NCBI RefSeq assembly: GCF_001186125.1
Contig: NW_014040364.1
Coordinates: 14,106-36,129, forward strand
Length of the DNA stretch: 22,024 bases
Reading direction: 5' to 3'
Source: Sphaeroforma arctica JP610
Taxonomy: Eukaryota > Opisthokonta > Ichthyosporea > Ichthyophonida
Made by a program: the position numbers and the translations under genes. The notes under the pieces are model-generated. The model saw only the letters and a list, made by a program, of their open reading frames with translations. It was not told the DNA's origin and did not search any database. Below, piece after piece: positions 9,853 through 18,674 of the stretch (positions are counted from its first letter, which is position 1; the number at the start of each line of letters is the position of its first letter).

Positions 9853-11087
9853 ACGGTTGAGTGGTCAGAACCAGGCACTGAGCGGGAGAAGTGCCATCAC
9901 AGGACATGTATATATATATATGTATATAGTTACATTCATATAGTGTCTGCCCGTACCCCGGGTAGTTTTCTAGTTGCACCAATGCCCCAGGCTGTCATCC
10001 TCGATCGTATGTGTATATCCAGCGAGTGGTATATTGGATACACACGACTCTGCTAGCATATGCCAGTATGGCTGTGTACTTGTGTGTGTTCATTTGTCTA
10101 CGAATGTACTTCATGCTTGGATGGTCGGTCTTCTAGCACATACAGCCTCGCAAACCTATCAACACAGTTGGCACCTGTCACGCTTGTACGCACTACTGCG
10201 ACGATGCCAACATATCTGTACTTACACTCTCAACCCCACTCGCCCTTATAAAATTACAGGGTTATCTGGACCCTAGGACTGCTAATTAGCAAGCTACTAA
10301 CTTCGCTGATGCTGGCGCATCTCTGCGAAGAGGAGTATCGCCCGTGGGGAAAGACTTTCACTGCTGTGTTTGCCATGGCCTGTCATGCGCTTATCAACTT
10401 CTTTGCGTACACATACAAGTTCGGCAGTCCGTCTGAAGAGGTGATGGAGGTAAGTTATAAATATATATATATGTATACATATATACACATATATTATTAT
10501 TAAATTATATACATATATATATTATATTATATTATATATAAATATATGTCACAGACCATCGCTCTGCAACCATGTGCATGCGTTCACTAGAATTATAATT
10601 CAGACTGCGTGGTATTAGAGCTTTGTGCGGAGTGGCACCGTAGTGTTTACCCGACAAACTATAGTGACCGTAGTTTATAGTGGCCGGTAATATACTTTGC
10701 CGTTGTTTGCGATCGCTGCTATTCCGCCTGTGCCTGCCTATAAGACGTTGTTCTATTGTTTTAACCTCCTGTTTCAATAGTATAGTCTTGTCTCCACCTT
10801 CCCAGGTGACTGTGATCAAAGGAGGCGTACCGGAGAATATTGATTCCATAGCTCAATCAGTCGTAGCACACAACCCTTATTTACGCATTGTTTGTATTCA
10901 TTGCCTCCTTCGTGCCCAACAGGCTTACGAGGATCTGATGCTGTATGAGATCTTTGTAGTGTCGCTGTGCATGTACATACACTTCTCCGTGTATGTAGCG
11001 CATGATGTGTCGACAGCCCTGGGCATATACGTCTTCACACTCGGCAAACGCCCCACTGAGAAGGGCAAGGAGAAGAAGATCGATTGA
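5498..11087 (+). CDS. CEPT1: Choline/ethanolamine phosphotransferase, eight exons, complete
   Basis: This enzyme moves phosphocholine or phosphoethanolamine from its CDP carrier to diacylglycerol, the last step of the Kennedy pathway, in ER/Golgi membranes. Exons: 5498-5729, 6579-6684, 7132-7269, 7872-7940, 8433-8631, 9396-9547, 10260-10449 and 10923-11087. All joins keep phase and give 416 residues, the usual family size. The active site D-x2-D-G-x2-A-R-x8-G-x3-D-x3-D is complete (TLDALDGKQARKT, then SSPLGLLFDHGCD), with Asp at about 99, 102, 120 and 124; an intron splits it. Family landmarks ATLEEYYTGEL and RHPRLVIWTLGLLISKLL follow, with several hydrophobic membrane segments. The protein ends KEKKID, so Lys at -3 and -4 fits a KKxx ER-retrieval signal. 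The ATG at 5498 is the first in a region aligning with family N-termini. Choline versus ethanolamine preference cannot be read from sequence. The start of the last exon is the least certain border: an in-frame acceptor also exists at 10805. Confidence 0.92.
5933..5998. repeat. (AT)n-(GT)n microsatellite in phosphotransferase intron 1
   Basis: A long pure AT run followed by GT units lies within the 849-nt intron 5730-6578. A second compound run, (CA)n-(AT)n, lies at about 6463-6520 in the same intron. Confidence 0.95.
6946..7105 (+). repeat. 46-bp tandem repeat, 3 copies plus a partial, in intron 2
   Basis: ATACGGCTTCTATATG recurs at 6968, 7014 and 7060, exactly 46 bp apart, separated by CT-rich and CA-rich spacers. 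A truncated fourth unit follows. It lies just upstream of the acceptor at 7131, so its CT-rich parts may add pyrimidine content near the 3' splice site. Confidence 0.9.
7318..7386. repeat. (CA)n-(AT)n microsatellite in intron 3
   Basis: A (CA)n run is followed by two AT blocks within the 602-nt intron 7270-7871. Confidence 0.93.
7596..7622 (+). repeat. Perfect 11-bp hairpin in intron 3
   Basis: GCGTGTGCTAT at 7596-7606 is followed by a 5-nt loop and its exact reverse complement at 7612-7622. No function can be assigned. Confidence 0.6.
8656..8770 (+). repeat. 22-bp minisatellite, 5 copies, in intron 5
   Basis: TTATATGTAGTGTCTG (one copy varies) begins at 8666, 8688, 8710, 8732 and 8754, exactly 22 bp apart. 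It starts directly after the 5' splice site region of intron 5 and follows a short (GT)n run. Confidence 0.93.
9568..9670 (+). repeat. Repeated palindromic ACACATGCATGTGT motif in intron 6
   Basis: ACACATGCATGTGT, itself a perfect palindrome, occurs twice about 75 bp apart (near 9572 and 9647). Each copy is followed by GT units and GGTTA. This is probably local duplication of simple sequence. Confidence 0.7.
9738..9908 (+). repeat. Long near-perfect hairpin in phosphotransferase intron 6
   Basis: The arms 9738-9806 and 9840-9908 are inverted copies over 69 positions: 65 Watson-Crick pairs, one U-G pair (9761/9885) and three mismatches (9770/9876, 9772/9874, 9794/9852), around a 33-nt AT-rich loop. 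The outer 59 positions (9738-9796) are not simple sequence. It lies in sense orientation inside the intron 9548-10259, so the pre-mRNA would carry the fold. It could be a microRNA or hairpin-RNA precursor, or a foldback/MITE-type element; I see no clear target duplication at its edges. The fold is seen directly; any RNA role is inference. Confidence 0.85.
10458..10548. repeat. AT-rich simple sequence in intron 7
   Basis: Degenerate (AT)n with ATATACAT units lies directly after the donor at 10450. Confidence 0.85.
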
Positions 11088-11788
11088 GCGGGCGGGAGAG
11101 TTACATCACACTGTGGGTATCGCACATATCTGTATCTGCCGAGTTTACCTACCAAATTTACCTACAACATGGGAGCGAGCGAGAGTGCGAGGGCGAGAGG
11201 GTTGGGAGGGTGACCCAAGCACTGCTTAGTATGTACCAAATGTGCGAGCTTGTAGACCAGAGTTTAGTCTTCGATATATGTCCTGCCAAAGCTTACTTGC
11301 CGAGTTGTATCTTTTTTAGTATACCCACCGCATCGTACCTACCTCGTTACAAGCATCAATATTTGAGACACCAGACCTTGCCTACCAAAGCTATCAATTA
11401 GTATTCCTCTACCAGGGGGTGTACACGGGAAGGGTACCTTGACACCGAGCTGAGATTGTAGCGACCGCAATTAAAGACGGCATTGCAACAGGAAGTACAA
11501 ATACTTAATGTACGATGGTGTGTGTATCTAATTATAAATATCTGCGGGTTATTGCCATTTGGTGACCGGTAGATGTGTTGTGATATCACGAGAGTTTAAG
11601 CTTTTGCTTTGGAGTCTAAACGCTTAATAATTCAATCGACACGCCTTCAAAACCGAGCAATGAGATATGATTTGCATCATAGCATCTACTGGTGTGGCGC
11701 AGTCTACACGAATTCTTACTTTCGACCGATGCTTCACAGATACAGGTGATTACAATGTATTAGCAACGCGTATAATAGTGACTATCCA
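11088..11788. other. 3' flank of the phosphotransferase gene
   Basis: This presumably holds the 3' UTR and intergenic DNA. An ATTAAA at about 11470 is the best polyadenylation candidate; no AATAAA is seen nearby. Short open frames here lack homology I recognise and look like chance. Confidence 0.4.
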
Positions 11789-11789
11789 G

Positions 11790-12052
11790 TATATATATAT
11801 ATATATGTGTGTGTATGTATATGTATGTATTTATGTATAATATATATATATATATATATATATAAGTATAATAAATTTTACTATAAATATATATACTCTT
11901 CATATATATACATATATATATATGTATATTTAATTATATATATATATAATTATGTATATATAGTTATATATATATATAATTATGTATATATATAGATATA
12001 GATATATAATTTGTATATATATTTAAATATACATATATATATATATATATGT
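11790..12052. repeat. Long AT-rich microsatellite block
   Basis: About 260 bp of (AT)n interrupted by TATGTAT and TAATTAT units, with repeated ATATAATTATGTATATATA stretches. It can fold back on itself and is a likely site of length variation. Confidence 0.93.
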
Positions 12053-12103
12053 GGGTGTGGGTGTGGTTCCATATGATTTCTTTAACATACTATATCTATA
12101 TGG

Positions 12104-12271
12104 ATGTTTGAGTGTGGTACTTGTATTTATGTACATGTCCCTGATGCATTGAGTATGGAGTTGAAAGAAGTATACGAATATCATTTTATGTTTGAGTGTG
12201 GTACTTTTATTTATGCATATGTCCCGGATGCATTGAGTATGGAGTTGAAAGAAGTATACGAATATCATTTT
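12104..12271 (+). repeat. 84-bp tandem duplication, in codon phase
   Basis: Copies 12104-12187 and 12188-12271 differ at only 4 of 84 positions. The unit is 28 codons. A plus-strand frame stays open through both copies (units beginning MFECGT and ending EYHF) and on to 12484; a minus-strand frame is also open through both. I cannot tell whether either is translated. The high identity points to a recent duplication. Confidence 0.9.
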
Positions 12272-12311
12272 GAATTATTTGTGTTAATATTGTTTTGTAT
12301 ACGAGTTATTT

Positions 12312-12974
12312 TCAACCCAGATCAGTGGTTGATTCAGCCGCGCAAGCGTTGTTCTTCCTTCTGTCTACGGTTGTTGTGGCACCAATGCCTCCAGCCAAAC
12401 CAACAACCAGTGCTGCTACGGCAGCACCTACAAACGCACCCACACTTAAACCTTGATCCAGACTCAATTGCTCGACGCAACTAGATTCAGGTGTAGACTC
12501 TTGCGCCACTGAAATTTGGATCAAACTGGCAGGATATGTCTTCTGTTGCTTGTGCTTGTAGAAATCTGTAGGAGTCATCACATTCCAAGTTGCGTCTTCA
12601 TCGGTGGATATGCAGCTAGCAAAATCTTTTTGAGTGTATTTACATCACCAGGAACACTGACCAGCGGAGAGTTTCCGGTGACCAGAGCAGCGATGAGATC
12701 AGATCTAGTTTTGGCTATGAAACTGGCCGTAGACCTGGGGCGTGGGTTCATGTCGGTGATAGGTAGCGACAGCATGACCGCATTCGAGATGCGAAGGTTG
12801 AATATCTCGTTGGTTTCTTGAACACCGACCAGCGTTGATAATCCGTGCAACTTGCCGGCTTACTCGGGATTGATACTCATCTCCAGACCCTGTAAAAGCA
12901 TGTACAATGGCATATTCAGAAAAAAAGATGGTCCAAGCCTCCAAGGTCAGCAGGTGGGTATGCTCCTTTCCCAT
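12312..12974 (-). pseudogene. Broken coding remnant of unknown origin, minus strand
   Basis: Several adjoining minus-strand frames look protein-like but do not form one open gene. The part at about 12578-12850 contains FNLRISNAVMLSLPITDM. The part at about 12312-12581 ends in a Gly/Ala/Val-rich hydrophobic stretch (GAFVGAAVAALVVGLAGGIG) followed by charged residues, like a C-terminal membrane anchor. Upstream on the same strand (12850-12974) the signal fades. It looks like the decayed end of a membrane-anchored protein with a few breaks. I do not recognise the family and cannot say whether the source is a host gene, a transposon or an old virus. A spliced living gene is a less likely alternative. 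Confidence 0.4.
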
Positions 12975-13163
12975 GTCGTAACTCTTCAGACCCAGTCAGC
13001 ATATAATTGCGGCGAGGGCCACTCTCTTCACTGTATCCGATCTGTTCCAAACAACTTAGTACAGAGCTAGAATTTAGTACAAGTGGGATTGTATTTTATA
13101 TATTTAGAACAGCAAGCTTGGCATCCCAGATTGCATAGAGCATACGTCAGGGTTTTCTAAGAA

Positions 13164-13515
13164 TTTTCGGAGTAATTTGCTGTGCACAATACAGATAACA
13201 TATTACAAGAAAGCTTAAGATGACAGCTGAGTCCTTCGAAAATGAGTGGTAACCAGGAAGTGTTTCACAATAGGCCTCATGAGAGTGTCTATGTGTGGTA
13301 CCAGGGTCACGGGTAGTGTATGGGTAGCTAATCTAGTAGAAGAGACTACAAACTTTCGGAGTAATTTGTTGTGCACATTACAAGATAAGTTTAACGTAGG
13401 CTTAAGTATATTTCAAGAGAAAGCGTAAGATCGCAGCTGTGTCTTCTTTGGAAAGGAGTGGTAATCAAAAGGTATCTCACAAGAGGCCTCGTGAAAGTGT
13501 TTGTGAGGTATTTAC
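13164..13515. repeat. Two diverged copies of a ~150-bp segment
   Basis: TTCGGAGTAATTTG and the following GTGCACA recur near 13166 and 13354. GTAAGAT/TTAAGAT, GAGTGGTAA and AGGCCTC-TGA-AGTGT follow in the same order in both copies, ending near 13310 and 13515. The offset grows from about 189 to 212 bp, so there are indels. By eye identity is roughly three quarters. Confidence 0.65.
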
Positions 13516-14268
13516 TATCAAAACATTTACTGGAGCAAATGATAGGTACATATATTTTCTGACTTTCTTCCGTGCAATTCTTCATTGCGTCACGCCTTGA
13601 AGAATTGCAGCGCGGTTGTTTTGATATTTTTTTTTCGGGAGTAGTTTCCTGTTTCTGAGGTTCTTTTTCTACTGTTGTTTCATAATGTTTTTTGGAACCA
13701 ATTGCAGTTCGGAGCAAATCAAAAACGGACATAAATTGCATAATTGTAGTTTGTGTATATTGTTTTACTCATTTCGTATTTCTCGATAACATACTTTACC
13801 GTATTAAAAAATGTCTCTCCGCTACTGCTGGTATCATCACTGTATCAGTTATTTATCACACTACACAGAACACATCAGAGTGTTTCTTGTATTACTTTAT
13901 AGATCATTGGTGTCTGATGAGTGATGAGTGATGAGGATGACTGATGCAGTGATGAGTCATGAGTGATGAGATCAATTTGAAAACTTTAGTATTTGTTTTT
14001 AGAAGAACAAAACAATCATCTGAGTCTCTGAGACTTGTGACAACTGACAAGTGAGTCTGTGAGATACAGTATTTGCTTTTTTTTAATTAAATAAGAACTC
14101 AGACTGTGACTCTGACTGACTCACTGTGAGTCTGATATTTTTTTAATATATAACCTTTTTTTTAAATAGTAAGCGTGACTGTGAGTCTGGGACGAGTGAA
14201 TTGTGAAGTTGTGAACTGTGAACCTATTTTTAAAGCTTGTAACGTTATGGGGGTATGTACCCGGTACA

Positions 14269-14501
14269 GGATAGAAGTTGAACGTAAACGCATATTTATT
14301 CATTTTTTTAAACGTTATAACGGTTATAATGATTTCAGAAGAACCTACCTAAGATCTTTCATAAGACTGGATTATATAGTGTAAATAGTACTCACTTTTA
14401 AAATATTTAGCCTAAAAAAACCTATGAGGATAAAAAGGACTCACATGGAATAAAAGTTGACCGTAAACGTATATTTATTCGTTTCATAAAGGTTTTAACG
14501 G
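14269..14501. repeat. Direct repeat pair of ~54 bp, 180 bp apart
   Basis: Segments 14269-14323 and 14448-14501 share GTAAACG-ATATTTATTC and a TTTAACGG/TATAACGG end, preceded by AAGTTGA. They are clear but diverged copies of unknown source. Confidence 0.7.
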
Positions 14502-14631
14502 AAACCGGTTGAGGTAACATAGGGACTCAGTGAACTGTGAAGTTGTGACAACTGAACAGTGTGAATGATGACTGATGACTCGATGAGTGAAGTTGTGACC
14601 CCCTTCTTTTGAAAAATGAACACGCACGTCG

Positions 14632-14826
14632 CACGGCCCTCTGGCCTCTGGCCCCGCACTAGCCTCTGGAGATACTTAGTGTTGCGGTCTTGTGGATTTG
14701 CGGTCGAAGGCAATTCGGCAATTCGGGGCAAATGGCAATTATGAATTTTCGAGTCACCGACAGAATTTTTTTTCTTTTTCTTTTTGTTTGTTTTGTTTTC
14801 AATTTCCACTTTTCCAGAGGGCCGTG
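14632..14826. repeat. 195-bp stretch bounded by perfect 13-bp inverted repeats
   Basis: CACGGCCCTCTGG at 14632-14644 is matched exactly by its reverse complement at 14814-14826. The interior has a GC-rich half and a T-rich half. No target duplication is evident outside. It may be a tiny MITE relic or chance. Confidence 0.5.
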
Positions 14827-15131
14827 AATATTTTCCATATGTCCTTATAATTTTATATTTATTATATTTTTGACCTGCCTTGAAGTTTGAACTCCTGATC
14901 TTGATTGTTGTCTGTATGTATTGTTTTTATTATTATTTTTTGTTTTTGTTGTTATATTTAAAAAAAAAAGTAGGCTATTCTCGATTCCACATGATTTTCC
15001 AAAAAAAAAAACTCGCACAATCATAGCGACATAGTTACAAGATGTAGAAATTTAGAAGCGTATACACATATATATATATATATAAAAGATATATAAATAT
15101 GTATATTACAGTCACTCACAAAAATCGTGGC

Positions 15132-15152
15132 ATGAAGCTGGTATGGTGTTGA
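15132..15152 (+). promoter_or_regulatory. Short upstream ORF overlapping the start of the secreted-protein gene
   Basis: An ATG at 15132 opens a six-codon frame (MKLVWC) that stops at 15150-15152, just past the main ATG at 15143 in another frame. If it lies in the mature 5' leader it would reduce initiation at the main start. The leader itself is not mapped. Confidence 0.35.
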
Positions 15153-16723
15153 AACAATTGTATGCGGCACTCTCTGTGATTGTAATTGTGCTTAATCTTG
15201 CACTATGTGCGGGGTTTACCGGGGCTTTCTCTGGATACCGCACACATACCCAAATATTTTCACAGCACCCTGTAGTCAGGCGTATACCGATAATTCAAAC
15301 GGTCAGTCGGGACAATCAACTGAATTTGGAAGTGCCGTAGACATGCTTGTAACTCCAGAAAACAATCAGAACAATCAAGATCGACTAGCAAATGTTAGTC
15401 ATTCGGTGTCTGCAGATTTGCGACAGGAAGAATCCGAAACAGAAACACGTCTTGCAGATGATACAAGAAGTCAAGAGTGCATAAATAGCACAGAGAGTAC
15501 AAGTCCGGATAACATAATCAGTACAGAGAGCATCATTCAGAAGGTGGATTCGAACAGCGAAGCAGCACTAATCCGACAATCAGAAGTGGATAGTACAATT
15601 TATTATGTGCTAGGCACGAGGGTTTTCAGCGGGACTGGCCCTCGTATGCTATCGCAAGGTGCTCGCAATGCGTACACGGGTAAGTGTGAGCTTTTAATAC
15701 GCATAGCCGGTTGGCCATAGACGACCTGTACGCACCCGGGGATGAGCATGACAATGTGCGGATACGATGGCAGTTTGATTCAGAATTAATGCTTTACGAT
15801 GCCACGTGTGCTGCAGCTGTTGCAACAATCAGGCGTAGATTTACCCGACACACACAAAACTACAAGCAAAGCCGTATGGTAGAAATCGTGTCTTTCGTAC
15901 CTGCAGCAAGAGAGGCTGTGCTTAAAAGCTTAGATACAGTCACAGAGTGGGAGGGTGTACATTTTGGAAACTACCGAACAAAGAAGGTGTTCGACATAAG
16001 CCGAAACGGTGTCCTGGTGCTATCACTGTTTGATTCGGATGACGCCATCAACCGCATCGCTTTCTTACATAAAATAGATAGTATCAGTGGCGCTAAAAAG
16101 GGGCCCGTTCCATTTCAAGGCCAAACCAAGAATGTCGCTGTTCCAGGAAGTGTCAAAGATACAGAATTCTATTACGTATCCTTACCGGACACAGCAAACT
16201 TTGCCGTGCAACTCGGAGGCCCATGTGGGTCACTAACGAGATGTGATTATTGCCTACACAAGGGACTTATGCAGACACATGCCATCTACGAACCCAAGTT
16301 CGATGTCTGTCGTTCACGCACAGACTACAGCAACTGCTTACACACCAACCGCGTCAGTCTCTACAATTTTCAACACAACAAGGTCAACGAATACTTCGCC
16401 GATCACATTGTCCCACATTTCCCCAAATGCAAGGGCTTCGACCAAGGTAAGACATACCTCTGTGGCGACGAGAGGTCAGTATCAAGCCAGACGGTAGTAT
16501 GAAGCAAAGGCTTAGAGATGCATGTAAGCAGAGAAACACCCCTATGGCTTTATACACTCAAAGTGGTTTGCAAGATAGCGCAGATAGTCCGAGTGCTTGG
16601 AATGCAACGGCTACTGAACCTTCAATTAGAGGCACTTCAGTGTGTACTGTGTTACAAGATTTATTTGGTATAGAATTCCGAATTTTAGATTCACTTGAGC
16701 CTATACTTGCCAGGTGTCTTTAG
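15143..16723 (+). CDS. Predicted secreted protein of unknown family, four exons with tiny introns
   Basis: I do not recognise this protein. Exons at 15143-15271, 15307-15679, 15721-16446 and 16491-16723 join in phase to give 486 residues. The introns are 35 nt (GTAGTC..GTCAG; a 62-nt alternative, GTTTAC at 15210 to CTGTAG at 15271, also fits), 41 nt (GTAAGT at 15680 to CATAG at 15720) and 44 nt (GTAAGA at 16447 to GCCAG at 16490). The last two have strong donors and restore the frame exactly. The N-terminus MVLKQLYAALSVIVIVLNLA, then LCAG, is a good signal peptide. A Ser/Thr/Glu/Asn-rich low-complexity stretch follows to about residue 150, with sequons NVS and NST. A denser globular part comes next, with a Cys cluster (CGSLTRCDYC, then DVC and NCLH), and another sequon, NAT, near the end. 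It is probably exported or at the cell surface. Its gene style differs from both large upstream genes. The first intron is the weakest part of the model. Confidence 0.68.
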
Positions 16724-17920
16724 TTCGAGCATAGGAATGATCCAGAGTGTGCTCGGTAGCATGTATCGTTGATAGTTTGAACGTACGAGCAGAATCCATC
16801 CACGACAAAAACTACATTTTGCCGTGGATATCAAAAACATTAAAATTTTGATATATAACCATACACTAACCGCCAAAAAGTTATATATATATATATATAA
16901 TACGTGCGTGTGGTGGGGGGGGTGGGTTATGTGTATGTGTGGCTGTGTGGTTTCTCGTGCTAAGATTATTGTAAAAATGTAATCCTTATATATTCCTGCT
17001 CAATTGTAATTTGTTATCGATCATATTTCATCCGACTATTAGTATTTTCAATCTTTGTAATTGATGTGTAGAGAGTGCCTATACAATGCACACTTAGCTT
17101 CTTAAGTCACAAAAGCTAGTATTTGGACTTTGTACATGATGTCCGACTTTCAGAATGAAAGATCAAAAGAGTATACAAAGGTACTATTAATTTTTATCTA
17201 CTACTTTGTATTAATAGTCCGCAGACTGCAGTCCGCAGACTCCGCCCACGGAGAGCAACATCTAATGGTCAAGAACTTAAGTAGACTCTCGAGAGTTTTC
17301 TGTTGCATGCTGATATGCACGATGTACTATGTACTGTACTACTAGTAGTAGTTCTATGTATCTATCAGTCTTTCACCATTATTTTTTTTCGGAAATCATG
17401 GAACAGATGTATTCAATAATAATAAATCTCCAAACCTGAACACTATGATGACTGATGACTGATTTTAGTGATTTGATAATATGTGAACAGTGAACACTGT
17501 CAGTGAACAACTGAACACTCAACACTGAACACTGATGATTGAACAAGCCGCCCGAGTTCAACCGTTGTATTTTTAATTTTAGAGGATCCGGAATTCCAGA
17601 ATTTTACTAAATATCATCCGATTGGCAAAAAACGATCTATTTCAAAAATTTCGTGAAATTGATTTGTTTCTGAAAAAGCCTGATAGTGAGTACTGACTAC
17701 TGAGTATTGACTCGGTACTGTGCGTACAATGTATTGTACAATGTATTATACATAGTAGTCAGACTGTCACTGCCAGACACTCAGAGAGACACAGAGAGTT
17801 TCAGACTGACAGACAGTCAGCGGCTCAGCGCGTGCACCATGAAATGATGAAAAGTCAGCAATGACCAAAGTGCTGGCTGAAAACATGAAAAGTCCAATAA
17901 AATACCTGCAAATAAAAGAC

Positions 17921-18290
17921 CGTCGCGAGTCGCGACATGTCGTTAGACAACATGTCGTCTAGATGTTGTTTACAGGAGTGTCCCTGTCAGATTGTCAGTC
18001 CATCTTTTTTTGGTGTTCAGGTGCACCCGCTGCATCGGTCCAAGCTTACGCATCTATTATTGGCGGATATTCCATAAAAAATAACTAATTGGTCGCACAT
18101 ATATTTTTCAGACCAAAAAGGTGCAGGTTCCCGGTTCCCGGGTTCCGACTTGACCAAACGACATATCGCAACCTTGATGTCGCAACATGTCGCCTATAAA
18201 ACCAAAAGTAAACAAGTAAAAGACTGTCGCCGCGTCGCAACGTGCCGCCAAAGCCAAAAGTGAAAAGACATGTCGTATTGTCGTTTACCA
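17921..18290. repeat. Two clusters of ACATGTCG/GTCGC words
   Basis: ACATGTCG occurs four times (within the palindrome CGACATGTCG at 17933-17942, and near 17950, 18184 and 18268). The phrases AAAAGACCGTCGCGAGTCGC (about 17924) and AAAAGACTGTCGCCGCGTCG (about 18219) correspond. This looks like a duplicated, eroded repeat with palindromic parts. Confidence 0.6.
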
Positions 18291-18666
18291 GGCCAGCCTG
18301 GCCAGGTGATAACTAAAATACTAAATACTAAATAGTAAAAATTAGTAAATATTTAAATATGTATTCAATAGTTACTGATACTAAAATCTAAATACACCAT
18401 TTAATATTTTAATTATTATTAATACTCTCTCTAAGAGATCTGAGGAATTTCTAATACGAGCATCCAATAGGATGGGAGATTACTTTTGATCCCGAGAAAT
18501 CGCTTGTGGTAAATGCCGATGGCCTAGCTTTAGGAAACTTGTGATAATTGAAGTAACATATGACTATGCAAATGGACAATGGTACATATGACACATCCCA
18601 CTATAAGACTATATCTAACTCTTTAGCAAAAATTAGCAAGCACACATCAGAATCTTACACGTACGG

Positions 18667-18674
18667 TATTTAAA
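18667..18674 (+). promoter_or_regulatory. Possible TATA element for the acyl-CoA synthetase
   Basis: TATTTAAA lies 90 bp before the first in-frame ATG (18757) and 165 bp before the better-supported ATG (18832). Weak, by motif and position only. Confidence 0.3.

Larger units (their letters stand above)
12975..15142. other. Repeat-rich intergenic region
   Basis: I see no gene supported here. It holds a diverged duplication (about 13164-13310 and 13353-13515), blocks of degenerate GTGA/CTGA words (13913-13970, 14012-14145 and 14515-14600), a duplicated 54-bp segment (14269-14323 and 14448-14501), a 195-bp inverted-repeat-bounded stretch (14632-14826), poly-T and poly-A runs (about 14767-14785, 14960 and 15001), and a short (AT)n at 15064-15084 just before the next gene. 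Confidence 0.5.

Noticed and set aside
9712-10056. 114-codon plus-strand frame across the intron 6 hairpin
   Set aside because: It reads through the AT tract (YIYIYIY) and the hairpin arms, and lies between two firm exons.
12516-12821. 101-codon plus-strand frame opposite the minus-strand fossil
   Set aside because: The minus-strand reading is more protein-like and continues into neighbouring segments; this is its shadow.
18284-18305. Alu-like CCAGGCCAGCCTGGCCAGG
   Set aside because: It is a self-complementary word; there is no pol III box pair, no A-tail and no further SINE similarity.
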